Below are positions 50,270 to 58,065 of a stretch of DNA of 64,000 nucleotides, piece after piece (position 1 is the first letter of the stretch; each line of letters begins with the position of its first letter). The stretch is taken from the NCBI RefSeq assembly GCF_003598715.1, contig NZ_QZFU01000019.1:124001-188000 (forward strand). The letters run 5' to 3'. The DNA is from Nocardia panacis. GTDB taxonomy: Bacteria; Actinomycetota; Actinomycetes; Mycobacteriales; Mycobacteriaceae. Under the pieces are notes generated by a model. It saw only the letters and a list, made by a program, of their open reading frames with translations, was not told where the DNA came from and searched no databases. The position numbers and the translations under genes were made by a program.

Positions 50270-51901
50270 TCAGTTCTTTCGATCGGCAACGAAGGCGGCC
50301 CGGCCCAGGCGGACGGCGCCGTCGGGAAAGACCTCGATACCGGTCACGCGGGTGGAGTGCACGGTCAGGTTGCGTAGACGATAGGTGTAGATGTACGGGT
50401 TGTCGCGGCGAAGGGCTTGCACCGCTTGCTCATAGAGCGCGGCGCGCTGTCCGACATTGCCGGAACGCGCCGCCCAGGCCAGCAGATCGTCCAGGGTTTG
50501 GGAGCTGAATCCGCCGTAGTTGCCGTTGGATCCGGTGGCAAAGAAGCGCGTGATATTACCGTCCGGGTCGAGTCGACCGGACCAGCCGAGCATGAGCGCC
50601 TCGAAATTGCCGCGCTTCTGCATTTCCAGCAGGGTGGTGTAGTCGACGGGCACGATCTTCACCTCGAAACCGCCCTGCGCGACGCTGGCCTGCAAGGCCT
50701 GCGCGTAGTGCAGTTGGTCGGAGTTGTTCATCACGTGCAGGGTGATCGGGTAGGGCAGCGCCACGCCCGCCTCGGTGAGCAGTGCCTTGGCCCGTTCCGG
50801 ATCGAATTGCGGGCACTGCGAAGTGTTCCGGGTCGCGAAGGGGCTCTGCGGGGCGATCGGCGAGCAGGCGGGTTCGAACCAGTTGTGGAATACGTCGTCC
50901 ACCAACTGTTTGCGATCCACGCTGAGCGAAAGCGCCAGTCGCACCCGAGGATCCTTGGCCAGCGCCGTCTCGAGCGGTTTGACCGGCTTGCCGACGCCGT
51001 CGGCATTGCCCATATTGATGGTGATGCCCTGAAAGCCGAGGGATCCCGATTGCAGCAGATGCAGATCCGACTCCGTGGCGATGGTGTCCACATCCGCCGG
51101 GGAGATCTGGTCGGCCACCTGCACCTCGCCCGAGCGGATATGCGCGGCCCTGGTGGTGGGGTCGGCGGTGATCCGGTAGGTGATCGAATCCAGGTAAACG
51201 TGCTGGGCGTCGTAGTACTGCGGGTCGCGGATGACGGTGATCGAGACGCCCGGTTGGCGCTCGGCGAACTTGAACGGCCCCACGCAGACCGGATGGTCGC
51301 CGAAGTTGTCGCCGTCCTTGGTCAGCACCGCGGGCGACATGATCATGCCCGCGCGGTCGGCCAGTGCGGCGGTGATCGGCGCGAACGGCTGTTTGAACCG
51401 GATCACCACATGGGTCGGATCGGCGGCTTCGATACCCGCCACCGCCCCCATCTCGCCGGTCCGCTGGGAGTTCTTGGCGGTGTAGTGCCGCTGCAGGCTG
51501 GTCTGCACGGCAGTGGCGTCGAAGGCGGTGCCGTCGGCGAAATGGACACCGGTGCGGACCGGGATGGTCGCGGTGAGTCCGTCGCCGGAGAAGTCCGGCA
51601 GGGCCGTGGCCAACTGCGGGACGACGCGGCCCTCCAGGTCCACGTCGTAGAGCTTCTCGCAGATCGTGTTCATCACGTAGCGGGTGTAGAGCGAACTCGA
51701 TGTCGTGGGGTCGAGGCGGTCGGGCTCATTCGACAGCGCCATGACCAGATCGCCGCCCTGCTGCACAGTTCTGGCGCCCACCGGAGTGCCGTAGTCGTCG
51801 ATGTGCGGGATGGTCTGCGCGATCTGCTCCGGGGTGGAGCAGCCCGCGAGCACCACCAATACCGACAGTCCGGCCGCTAGTCGAAACACGTACCGCAGCA
51901 T
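50270..51901 (-). CDS. Family 5 extracellular solute-binding lipoprotein (copy 1)
   Basis: A 543-residue peptide-type binding protein. Its lipoprotein signal (MLRYVFRLAAGLSVLVVLAGC) has a canonical LAGC lipobox at Cys21. The SBP_bac_5 fold shows GGDLVMALSNEPDRLDPTTSSSLYTRYVMNTICEKLYD, VIRFKQPFAPITAALADRAGMIMSP, HPVCVGPFKF and VRLALSLSVDRKQLVDDVF. It is closely related to the gene just upstream (51908-53533) along its whole length. Two co-transcribed receptors could serve one channel with different ligand ranges. Confidence 0.9.
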   Translation of the reverse strand: MLRYVFRLAAGLSVLVVLAGCSTPEQIAQTIPHIDDYGTPVGARTVQQGGDLVMALSNEPDRLDPTTSSSLYTRYVMNTICEKLYDVDLEGRVVPQLATALPDFSGDGLTATIPVRTGVHFADGTAFDATAVQTSLQRHYTAKNSQRTGEMGAVAGIEAADPTHVVIRFKQPFAPITAALADRAGMIMSPAVLTKDGDNFGDHPVCVGPFKFAERQPGVSITVIRDPQYYDAQHVYLDSITYRITADPTTRAAHIRSGEVQVADQISPADVDTIATESDLHLLQSGSLGFQGITINMGNADGVGKPVKPLETALAKDPRVRLALSLSVDRKQLVDDVFHNWFEPACSPIAPQSPFATRNTSQCPQFDPERAKALLTEAGVALPYPITLHVMNNSDQLHYAQALQASVAQGGFEVKIVPVDYTTLLEMQKRGNFEALMLGWSGRLDPDGNITRFFATGSNGNYGGFSSQTLDDLLAWAARSGNVGQRAALYEQAVQALRRDNPYIYTYRLRNLTVHSTRVTGIEVFPDGAVRLGRAAFVADRKN

Positions 51902-51907
51902 GGAATT

Positions 51908-53533
51908 TCAGCCCTTCTCCGCCGCGAACGCAGCTCTGCTCAGCCGTACGACACCATCGGGATACGCCTCGATGCCCAGTACCCGCGTCGAGTGCACGGT
52001 GAGCAGGCGCTGCCGGTAGGTGTACAGGTACGGATTGTCCTTCTGGATCACCTGGACGGCCTGTCCGTACAGGTCGGCGCGCTGGGCCAGATCAGTGCCG
52101 CGCGCGGCACGCGCGAGCAGATCGTCCAGCGCGGTGGAACTGTAACCGCCGTAGTTGCCGCCGGATCCGGTGGTGAGGAAGCGAGAGATATTGCCGTCCG
52201 GGTCGAGTCGACCCGACCAGCCGAGATACAGGGCCTCGAAGGTGCCCCGCTTCTGCACGTCGAGCAGGGCCGAATACTCGACCGGGACGATCTCGAGATC
52301 GAATCCGCCTTCGGCGGCGCCGGCTTGCAGCGCCTGCGCGTAGCGGAGATTGTCCTGTTGGGTCGGCACCTGCAGGGCGACCCGATAGGGAATGGATACG
52401 CCCGCCTCGGCCAGCAACTGTTTGGACCGCTGCGGATCGTATGCGGGACAGGCGATTCCGGCGGGAGTGGCATACGGGCTCTGCGGCGAGATCGGCGTGC
52501 ACGCCGGCTCGTACCAACTGTTGAACACGGTATCCGCGAGCTGGCGACGGTCGATGCTCAGCGAGAACGCCTCGCGCACTCGCGCGTCCTTGGCCAGGGG
52601 AGTATCGATCGGCTTGGTCGGCTTCCCGACCCCGTCCACATTGCCGATATTGATCGTGATGCCTTGATAGCCAAGGGATGTGGTCTGCAACAGCCGCAGG
52701 TGCCGATCCTTGGCGAGCGCGTCCGCGTCCTGGGGCGAGAGCTGATCGGCGACCACCACATCGCCCGAACGCAGATTCGCGGCGCGAATATTGGCGTCGG
52801 CGATGATGCGGTAGGTGATGGTGTCGAGATGGACCTTCGCCGCGTCGTAGTAGAGCGGATCGCGCGCGACGACGATGGCGGTCTGCGGGACCCGCTCGAC
52901 GAATTTGAACGGACCGACACACACCGGGTGGGTGCCGAAATCATCGCCCGACCTGGTCAATTCGGCGGGCGACATGATCATGCCCGCGCGATCGGCCAGC
53001 GCCGCCGTGATCGGCGCGAACGGGCGCTTGAACCGGATCACCACATGCGCGGGGTCGGTCGTCTCGATGGCGCTGATCGGCCCCATCTCGCCGGCGCGCT
53101 GCGAGGTCTTGGCGCTGAGGTGACGCTGCAGACTCGTCCGCACCGCGGCCGCGTCGAAGGCGGTGCCGTCGGCGAAGCGAATCCCGGTGCGCACCGGGAT
53201 GGTCACGGTGAGTCCATCGGGCGCGAACTCCGGCAGCGCGGTGGCCAATTGCGGCACCAGGCGGCCCGCCGAATCATTGTCGTAGAGCTTCTCGCAGATC
53301 GAGTTCATCACGTAACGGGTGTAGAGCGAACTCGAAGTAGTGGGGTCCAGCCTGTCGGGTTCGGCGGACAGGCCCATCACCAGCTCACCGCCCTCACGCA
53401 CGGGCGTAGTGACGGGCGAGCCGAAATCGTCTGGATGCGACGCGGATCCGGTGGGATGCTGGATCGGCGCGCACGCGGCCAGACCGACGAGCGCGGCGCA
53501 CAGCACCGCCATCCGGGTGATGCGGACGAGCAT
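51908..53533 (-). CDS. Family 5 extracellular solute-binding lipoprotein (copy 2)
   Basis: A 541-residue paralogue of the next gene. The signal peptide is MLVRITRMAVLCAALVGLAAC, and the conserved blocks are GELVMGLSAEPDRLDPTTSSSLYTRYVMNSICEKLYDND, VIRFKRPFAPITAALADRAGMIMSPAELTRSG and HPVCVGPFKFVERVP. The ligand-contacting middle and C-terminal regions have diverged more than the termini, consistent with different specificity. It is the first gene of the importer operon; AT-rich DNA with likely promoter elements lies upstream (53560-53630). The order is receptor, receptor, permease, permease, ATPase. Confidence 0.9.
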   Translation of the reverse strand: MLVRITRMAVLCAALVGLAACAPIQHPTGSASHPDDFGSPVTTPVREGGELVMGLSAEPDRLDPTTSSSLYTRYVMNSICEKLYDNDSAGRLVPQLATALPEFAPDGLTVTIPVRTGIRFADGTAFDAAAVRTSLQRHLSAKTSQRAGEMGPISAIETTDPAHVVIRFKRPFAPITAALADRAGMIMSPAELTRSGDDFGTHPVCVGPFKFVERVPQTAIVVARDPLYYDAAKVHLDTITYRIIADANIRAANLRSGDVVVADQLSPQDADALAKDRHLRLLQTTSLGYQGITINIGNVDGVGKPTKPIDTPLAKDARVREAFSLSIDRRQLADTVFNSWYEPACTPISPQSPYATPAGIACPAYDPQRSKQLLAEAGVSIPYRVALQVPTQQDNLRYAQALQAGAAEGGFDLEIVPVEYSALLDVQKRGTFEALYLGWSGRLDPDGNISRFLTTGSGGNYGGYSSTALDDLLARAARGTDLAQRADLYGQAVQVIQKDNPYLYTYRQRLLTVHSTRVLGIEAYPDGVVRLSRAAFAAEKG

Positions 53534-53657
53534 GCGCTACAACATACTTCAGCTCTCGCGGATACTTCGGACTTTCCGACCGGTATTTATTTTTCATCGA
53601 ATATTTTTCACCGATTCGCCGCCGCGAAATGCGGCCGCCATTGTGGTGGACACGGGA

Positions 53658-53688
53658 AATGGCGGTCCGTCGGAAACGAACCGCCATT
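53658..53688. terminator. Hairpin after the gamma-glutamyltransferase gene
   Basis: AATGGCGGT (53658-53666) pairs with ACCGCCATT (53680-53688), and an inner CGT/ACG extends the stem after one mismatch. It lies just downstream of the gamma-glutamyltransferase stop, so that gene is probably transcribed apart from the importer operon. Confidence 0.65.
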
Positions 53689-53702
53689 GTCCGAGCCGAG
53701 TT

Positions 53703-55526
53703 TCAGCGACCGACCGCGTAACCCTGCATCCCGCGCGGATTCGCGGCCGCCGACAGCAGACCAGACTCCGGATCACGCGCCACCGCGCACATCCGGCCCT
53801 CCGACCACGGCGCACCCACCGTCACCTTGTGACCGCGCCGCTCCAGATCAGCGATGACCGACGCACCGATACGCGATTCCACTACCACCGCACCGGGATT
53901 CATGACGCGCGGATAGAACGAGCCGGGAAAACTCTCCTGATGCCAGTTGGGCGCATCGATCGCGCCTTGCAGATCCAGACCACCGCGCACCTTCTCGCGC
54001 AATACGACGGCCAGGAAGAAATGCAGACTCCACTGATCCTGCTGATCGCCGCCCGGTGTGCCGAATGCCATGACCGGCACCCCGTCCCGCAGCGCCATCG
54101 AAGGGCTGAGCGTGGTGCGCGGCCGCCGACCCGGCCGCAGCGAATTGGGCAGTCCGGACTCCAGCGTGGCCATCTGCAACCGGGTGCCGAGCGGAAAACC
54201 CAACTGCGGAACAACGGGATTGGATTGCAGCCAGCCGCCGCTGGGGGTGGCGGCGACCATATTGCCGTGGCGGTCGACCACGTCCACGTGGCAGGTATCG
54301 CCGCGCGCCGCGCCGTTGTCGGCCACTGTCGGCTCGCCTGTGCCGAGCGTATTGCCTTCCGGGACCGCGGCATTGGACTTCGCATAGGCGCCCAGGCGCG
54401 GCTGCTGCCCGTCCGGGCTGCCCGGCCGCAACTCGTACGAGGCGCGCGGACCGATCTTGGAACGGCGACACACGTTGTACCAGGGGGAAAGCAGAGTCTC
54501 GAGCGAGACATCGGTGCCGTCGCCGTACCATGCCTCGCGATCGGCCATGGCGAGCTTCGAACCCTCGATGAGCGCGTGGTAGTACTCGGGACTCGCGTAT
54601 TCCAGTCGCTCCGGCAGCAGAGCCAACTGCTGCAGGAATACCGGCCCCTGACTCCACAGTCCGGCCTTGGCCACGGTCCAGCCGTTCCAGGTGTAGGTGA
54701 CCGGATCCTCGTATGTCGCTTCGAATTTCGCGATATCGTCCGCGGTCATCGTGCCGACATTGCGCGCGCCGGAGGTGTCCATGGTCGGCCGCGCCGCGAA
54801 TTCGGCCAGCGCCTCGGCGATGAAACCCTCACGCCACACCTTGCGGGCCGCCTCGATCTGCGCCTCCCGACCCGCGCCCGCCGCCTCCGCCTCGGCGATC
54901 ACCCGACGCCAGGTGGCGGCCAGGGTCGGGTTGGTCAGCACCGCGCCGGGAGCGGGAGGTTTGCCCGCGCGCAGGTAGACCGCGGCGGAGGTGGTCCACT
55001 CGGACTCGAACAGCTCCTGGACCGCGCCGATGGTATTGCCGATGTTCTCCACGGCGGGATATCCGTTTTCGGCATAGCCGATCGCGTAGGACAGCACCTC
55101 CGAGAGCCGCTTGGTGCCGTGGTCGCGCAGCAGCACCATCCAGGCGTCGAACGCGCCCGGCACGGCGGCGGCCAGCGGACCCGTACCCGGCACCAATTCG
55201 AGGCCGAGACCGGTGTAGTGCTCGATCGACGCACCCGCGGGCGCAGGACCCTGCCCGCACAGCACCTTCGGCGGCTGACCGGCCGGAGCCAGCAGAATCG
55301 GCACCTCACCGCCCGGACCGTTCAGATGCGGTTCGACGACATGCAGCACGAAACCGGCGGCGACCGCCGCGTCGAAGGCATTGCCGTCGGTTTCGAGTAC
55401 CGCGAGCGCGGCCGCGGAGGCCAGCCAGTGTGTGGAGGACACCATCCCGAAGGTGCCCTGCAGCGTGGGACGTGTGGTGAACACCAGCCGAGTATCGCGT
55501 CCGAGGTGTACGCGCGTCCAAGACAT
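53703..55526 (-). CDS. Gamma-glutamyltransferase family protein (Ntn hydrolase)
   Basis: A 607-residue protein of the gamma-glutamyltranspeptidase family, which self-cleaves and then hydrolyses or transfers gamma-glutamyl groups. The N-terminal part has FGMVSSTHWLASAAALAVLETDGNAFDAAVAA and EPHLNGPGGE. The predicted nucleophile is the Thr of GDTCHVDVVDRHGNMVAATPSGG, and GRRPRTTLSPSMAL and AFGTPGGDQQDQ complete the site. No signal peptide is present, so a cytosolic enzyme acting on imported peptides is likely. Other members act on cephalosporins or capsular polyglutamate. It is divergent from a LysR gene and upstream of the peptide importer. Confidence 0.9.
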   Translation of the reverse strand: MSWTRVHLGRDTRLVFTTRPTLQGTFGMVSSTHWLASAAALAVLETDGNAFDAAVAAGFVLHVVEPHLNGPGGEVPILLAPAGQPPKVLCGQGPAPAGASIEHYTGLGLELVPGTGPLAAAVPGAFDAWMVLLRDHGTKRLSEVLSYAIGYAENGYPAVENIGNTIGAVQELFESEWTTSAAVYLRAGKPPAPGAVLTNPTLAATWRRVIAEAEAAGAGREAQIEAARKVWREGFIAEALAEFAARPTMDTSGARNVGTMTADDIAKFEATYEDPVTYTWNGWTVAKAGLWSQGPVFLQQLALLPERLEYASPEYYHALIEGSKLAMADREAWYGDGTDVSLETLLSPWYNVCRRSKIGPRASYELRPGSPDGQQPRLGAYAKSNAAVPEGNTLGTGEPTVADNGAARGDTCHVDVVDRHGNMVAATPSGGWLQSNPVVPQLGFPLGTRLQMATLESGLPNSLRPGRRPRTTLSPSMALRDGVPVMAFGTPGGDQQDQWSLHFFLAVVLREKVRGGLDLQGAIDAPNWHQESFPGSFYPRVMNPGAVVVESRIGASVIADLERRGHKVTVGAPWSEGRMCAVARDPESGLLSAAANPRGMQGYAVGR

Positions 55527-55543
55527 GTCCGGCACCAGACCGA

Positions 55544-55549
55544 TAGCCT
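55544..55549 (+). promoter_or_regulatory. Putative leaderless -10 for the LysR gene at 55556
   Basis: TAGCCT ends 6 nt before the ATG at 55556. It lies only 17 bp upstream of the divergent gamma-glutamyltransferase start, so the two promoters must overlap. Confidence 0.4.
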
Positions 55550-55555
55550 CACGTT

Positions 55556-56461
55556 ATGGAACGCAGACAGCTCGAGTATTTCGTGGCGATCGTCGAACAC
55601 GGCGGCTTCACCCACGCCGCTCGCATCCTGCGGGTCGCCCAACCCTCGCTGTCGCGTTCCATCGGCAAACTCGAACGCGAACTCGGAGTTCCGCTGTTCC
55701 ACCGCGTCGGCCGCAACGCGGTCCTCAGCACCGCAGGTGAACTCATGGCCGACCGGGCTCGCCAGGTTCTGCGGGATATGGATTCGCTGCGGGCCGCCGC
55801 CCAAACCATCGGCACCGGCGCGGTCGGCCGCGTCGACGTCGCGGCCACCCCCTCCTCCACCCTCGAACCCGTCACGAGCGCCATCGCCCGACTTCGCGCC
55901 GAACATCCCGGCGTGACGGTGAGCACATGGTCGGCGCTGTCGGCGGCCGAAGTCATCGCCACCGTCCTGCGCGGCCGCTGCGAGGCGGGCGTGTGCGGCA
56001 ACGCCGAGCGGCCCGCGAGTCAGGGGCTGATATCGCACTACCTGCGCGAGGAGGACTTCCTGCTCGTCGCCCCGCCCGGCACCGCCATCGGCGTCGACGG
56101 CACCATCACCCCCGAAGATCTGCGCGGCATGAATTTCGTTGTCCCCCAATCGGCCACCGCCGTCCGCGCCCGCTTCGACCGCCTCGCCGCCACCGTGGGC
56201 GACCTCCACATCGCCGCCGAAGTAGGCGACCGCAGCGTCGTTCTCCCCATGGTGCTGCGCGGCATCGGCGCGGGCCTCATGCCCGACGGCTGGGAATACC
56301 TGGCCCGCCGCGCAGGCGCCGAAATCTACCGCTTCACCCCACCCGAACGCCTACCCCAATGGCTCATCCACCGCACCGGCCCCCTGACCCCCGCCGCCCG
56401 AGCCTTCGTCGAAACAACCCTGGAAATCCACACCGAGAAATCGAATCTCCCTGCGGGATAG
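55556..56461 (+). CDS. LysR-family regulator, divergent from the gamma-glutamyltransferase gene
   Basis: A 301-residue LysR protein with a standard N-terminus (RRQLEYFVAIVEHGGFTHAARILRVAQPSLSRSIGKLERELGVPLF). The effector domain begins at residue 90 (VDVAATPSSTLEPVTSAIARLRAEHPGV). The start is 29 bp from the start of the divergent gene, so one operator can control both. By the usual LysR pattern it would activate the gamma-glutamyltransferase gene, and perhaps the importer, in response to a peptide or amino acid. It is convergent with the AAA ATPase gene, one base apart. Confidence 0.9.
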   Translation: MERRQLEYFVAIVEHGGFTHAARILRVAQPSLSRSIGKLERELGVPLFHRVGRNAVLSTAGELMADRARQVLRDMDSLRAAAQTIGTGAVGRVDVAATPSSTLEPVTSAIARLRAEHPGVTVSTWSALSAAEVIATVLRGRCEAGVCGNAERPASQGLISHYLREEDFLLVAPPGTAIGVDGTITPEDLRGMNFVVPQSATAVRARFDRLAATVGDLHIAAEVGDRSVVLPMVLRGIGAGLMPDGWEYLARRAGAEIYRFTPPERLPQWLIHRTGPLTPAARAFVETTLEIHTEKSNLPAG

Positions 56462-56462
56462 C

Positions 56463-57953
56463 TTATTGCGCATACAGTTCATCGAGACCGATCAGCAGCA
56501 CATCGGACTCTTCGTCGGCACGCCGCTGTAGCGCCGCACTGAATCCGACACCGCCGAAACAAGCCAGGCGGCAGTGCGAAGTGTCCCAACCCGCGCGTGT
56601 CAGAAGATCCCGCGCCCTGGAGAGGCGGTCAACGTGGTTACTGCCCATCGTCACACCCCATTTCGCCTCGCCCAGGAGTGAGACGGCACGCTTGTGTCCG
56701 CCATCCCCCTGCTGGACGACCGCCACATCGATCTCGATCTGAGTCTTGTTGGCCGGGTCGGGAACGATGCCACCACCGACTGTCCCGAATTCGGCCTCCG
56801 GATGCAGCAGTTCGATACCGTCGTCGATCATGAATTCCCGCGCTATCACCTCGAAATGCGGCCCCGCCACCTGTGCGGCGAATCTCTCCTTGGACCTCGC
56901 CCACACCCGTCGCGCCTGCCCCCTCTCCAACAGGAGCCAAGCCGGACGCATAACCGCCTCGTAGAACGCGATGAGCGGTTCAGTGATTCGATACACCGAC
57001 TTGCCCGCCCGGAATATGTCCTCATCACGCATAAGAAGATGACAATCCTCCAATACGTTCAGAGGGTGCGAAATATCCTCCGCCTTGCGTCCGATAGACC
57101 CGGCAATGCCGCCGCGTGTGTTACTCCCTCGCGCCACAGCTCCCAAAACGGAGTGATACAGCGCGGTATCGCGTATCTCCGCCTCCTCGGCCAACAGGTA
57201 GCGCGCCTCACGGAATAGCGAACTCACCGGCGAAAGCACAGTCCGACAAAGCCAGGGATCGAACTCCGCCAATGATGTCGGGGTATCGCCTGCCAGAAAT
57301 TGCCCGCGATACGCCGGTGTGCCACCCACCACCGCATGCAACTTCGCCGCCAGCGCGGGCTCCGCCGCCACATCCCAGAACGCGGCGGCATCGCGGTATC
57401 CGAACGGCCGCACCACCATCTCGAGCTGGGCACGACCGCGTAGTGGCGCATTGCCTGCCAGGAGCCGACCCATCACAGACATCGCCGATCCACAGAGCAG
57501 CAGCCGGATCCCGCTCGGCTCGTTCTGATAGCGATCGATCTCCCGCTGCAACACCGATGTCAACTCGGGTACGGCCCGAGTCAGGTAGGGAAACTCGTCC
57601 AGCACGATCAGCCGCGGCCGGTCCGCCTGCTCGCGCGCCCCGAGACCGAACAGATAGGTCACAGCGTGGTTCCAGCTGTCGAAGCGTATCGGGACCTCGG
57701 CTCCCAGATACCCTGCGAGCGCGGCCCCGAACTCCATCAGCGAATCGCCACCGGTCGCATCGGAGGCACCGAAGTAGAACCCACCCAACCGTTCGACCAG
57801 CGCCTGCAGCAGGTAGGTCTTCCCCATCCGCCGCCGACCGGACACGATCCCCAATCGCGCGGTCCCGACCGGCAGGGTCGCGAAAGACACCAGCGCCTCC
57901 CACTCGACATCCCGGTCGAACATGTACTGCGGCTTCTCCACACCGCCCTCCAT
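56463..57953 (-). CDS. DUF234-type AAA ATPase (archaeal-ATPase-like)
   Basis: A 496-residue protein. The N-terminal STAND/AAA-like ATPase domain has FDRDVEWEALVSF, Walker A IVSGRRRMGKTYL, Walker B PRLIVLDEFPYLT and sensor LLLCGSAMSVMGRLL. A winged-helix region follows (YHSVLGAVARGSNTRGGIAGSIG). The C-terminal DUF234-like domain carries a PD-(D/E)xK-like core, with Asp in IEIDVAVV and E-x-K in LLGEAKWG. The family is widespread but poorly understood and resembles nuclease-linked genome-defence or mobile-element genes. Its start codon is at the edge of a large palindrome. The C-terminal site suggests DNA cleavage, unproven. Confidence 0.85.
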   Translation of the reverse strand: MEGGVEKPQYMFDRDVEWEALVSFATLPVGTARLGIVSGRRRMGKTYLLQALVERLGGFYFGASDATGGDSLMEFGAALAGYLGAEVPIRFDSWNHAVTYLFGLGAREQADRPRLIVLDEFPYLTRAVPELTSVLQREIDRYQNEPSGIRLLLCGSAMSVMGRLLAGNAPLRGRAQLEMVVRPFGYRDAAAFWDVAAEPALAAKLHAVVGGTPAYRGQFLAGDTPTSLAEFDPWLCRTVLSPVSSLFREARYLLAEEAEIRDTALYHSVLGAVARGSNTRGGIAGSIGRKAEDISHPLNVLEDCHLLMRDEDIFRAGKSVYRITEPLIAFYEAVMRPAWLLLERGQARRVWARSKERFAAQVAGPHFEVIAREFMIDDGIELLHPEAEFGTVGGGIVPDPANKTQIEIDVAVVQQGDGGHKRAVSLLGEAKWGVTMGSNHVDRLSRARDLLTRAGWDTSHCRLACFGGVGFSAALQRRADEESDVLLIGLDELYAQ

Positions 57954-57994
57954 CCGTTAGGACTACACTCCTTGGAACTGTACTCCTAACGGAT
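57952..57994. repeat. 43-bp near-continuous palindrome at the start of the AAA ATPase gene
   Basis: ATCCGTTAGGA (57952-57962) and TCCTAACGGAT (57984-57994) are perfect 11-bp arms. The 21 bp between them continue the symmetry imperfectly (TACA with TGTA, TCC with GGA). The left arm overlaps the ATG at 57953. It could be an autoregulatory operator or a recognition site for the nuclease-like ATPase. Confidence 0.75.
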
Positions 57995-58065
57995 GAGTCG
58001 GCAGCAGGCTCGGATGACCGGGCGCGCTACGGTAGGGATTCGTTCGTTCACGAGGGAGATCAGGT

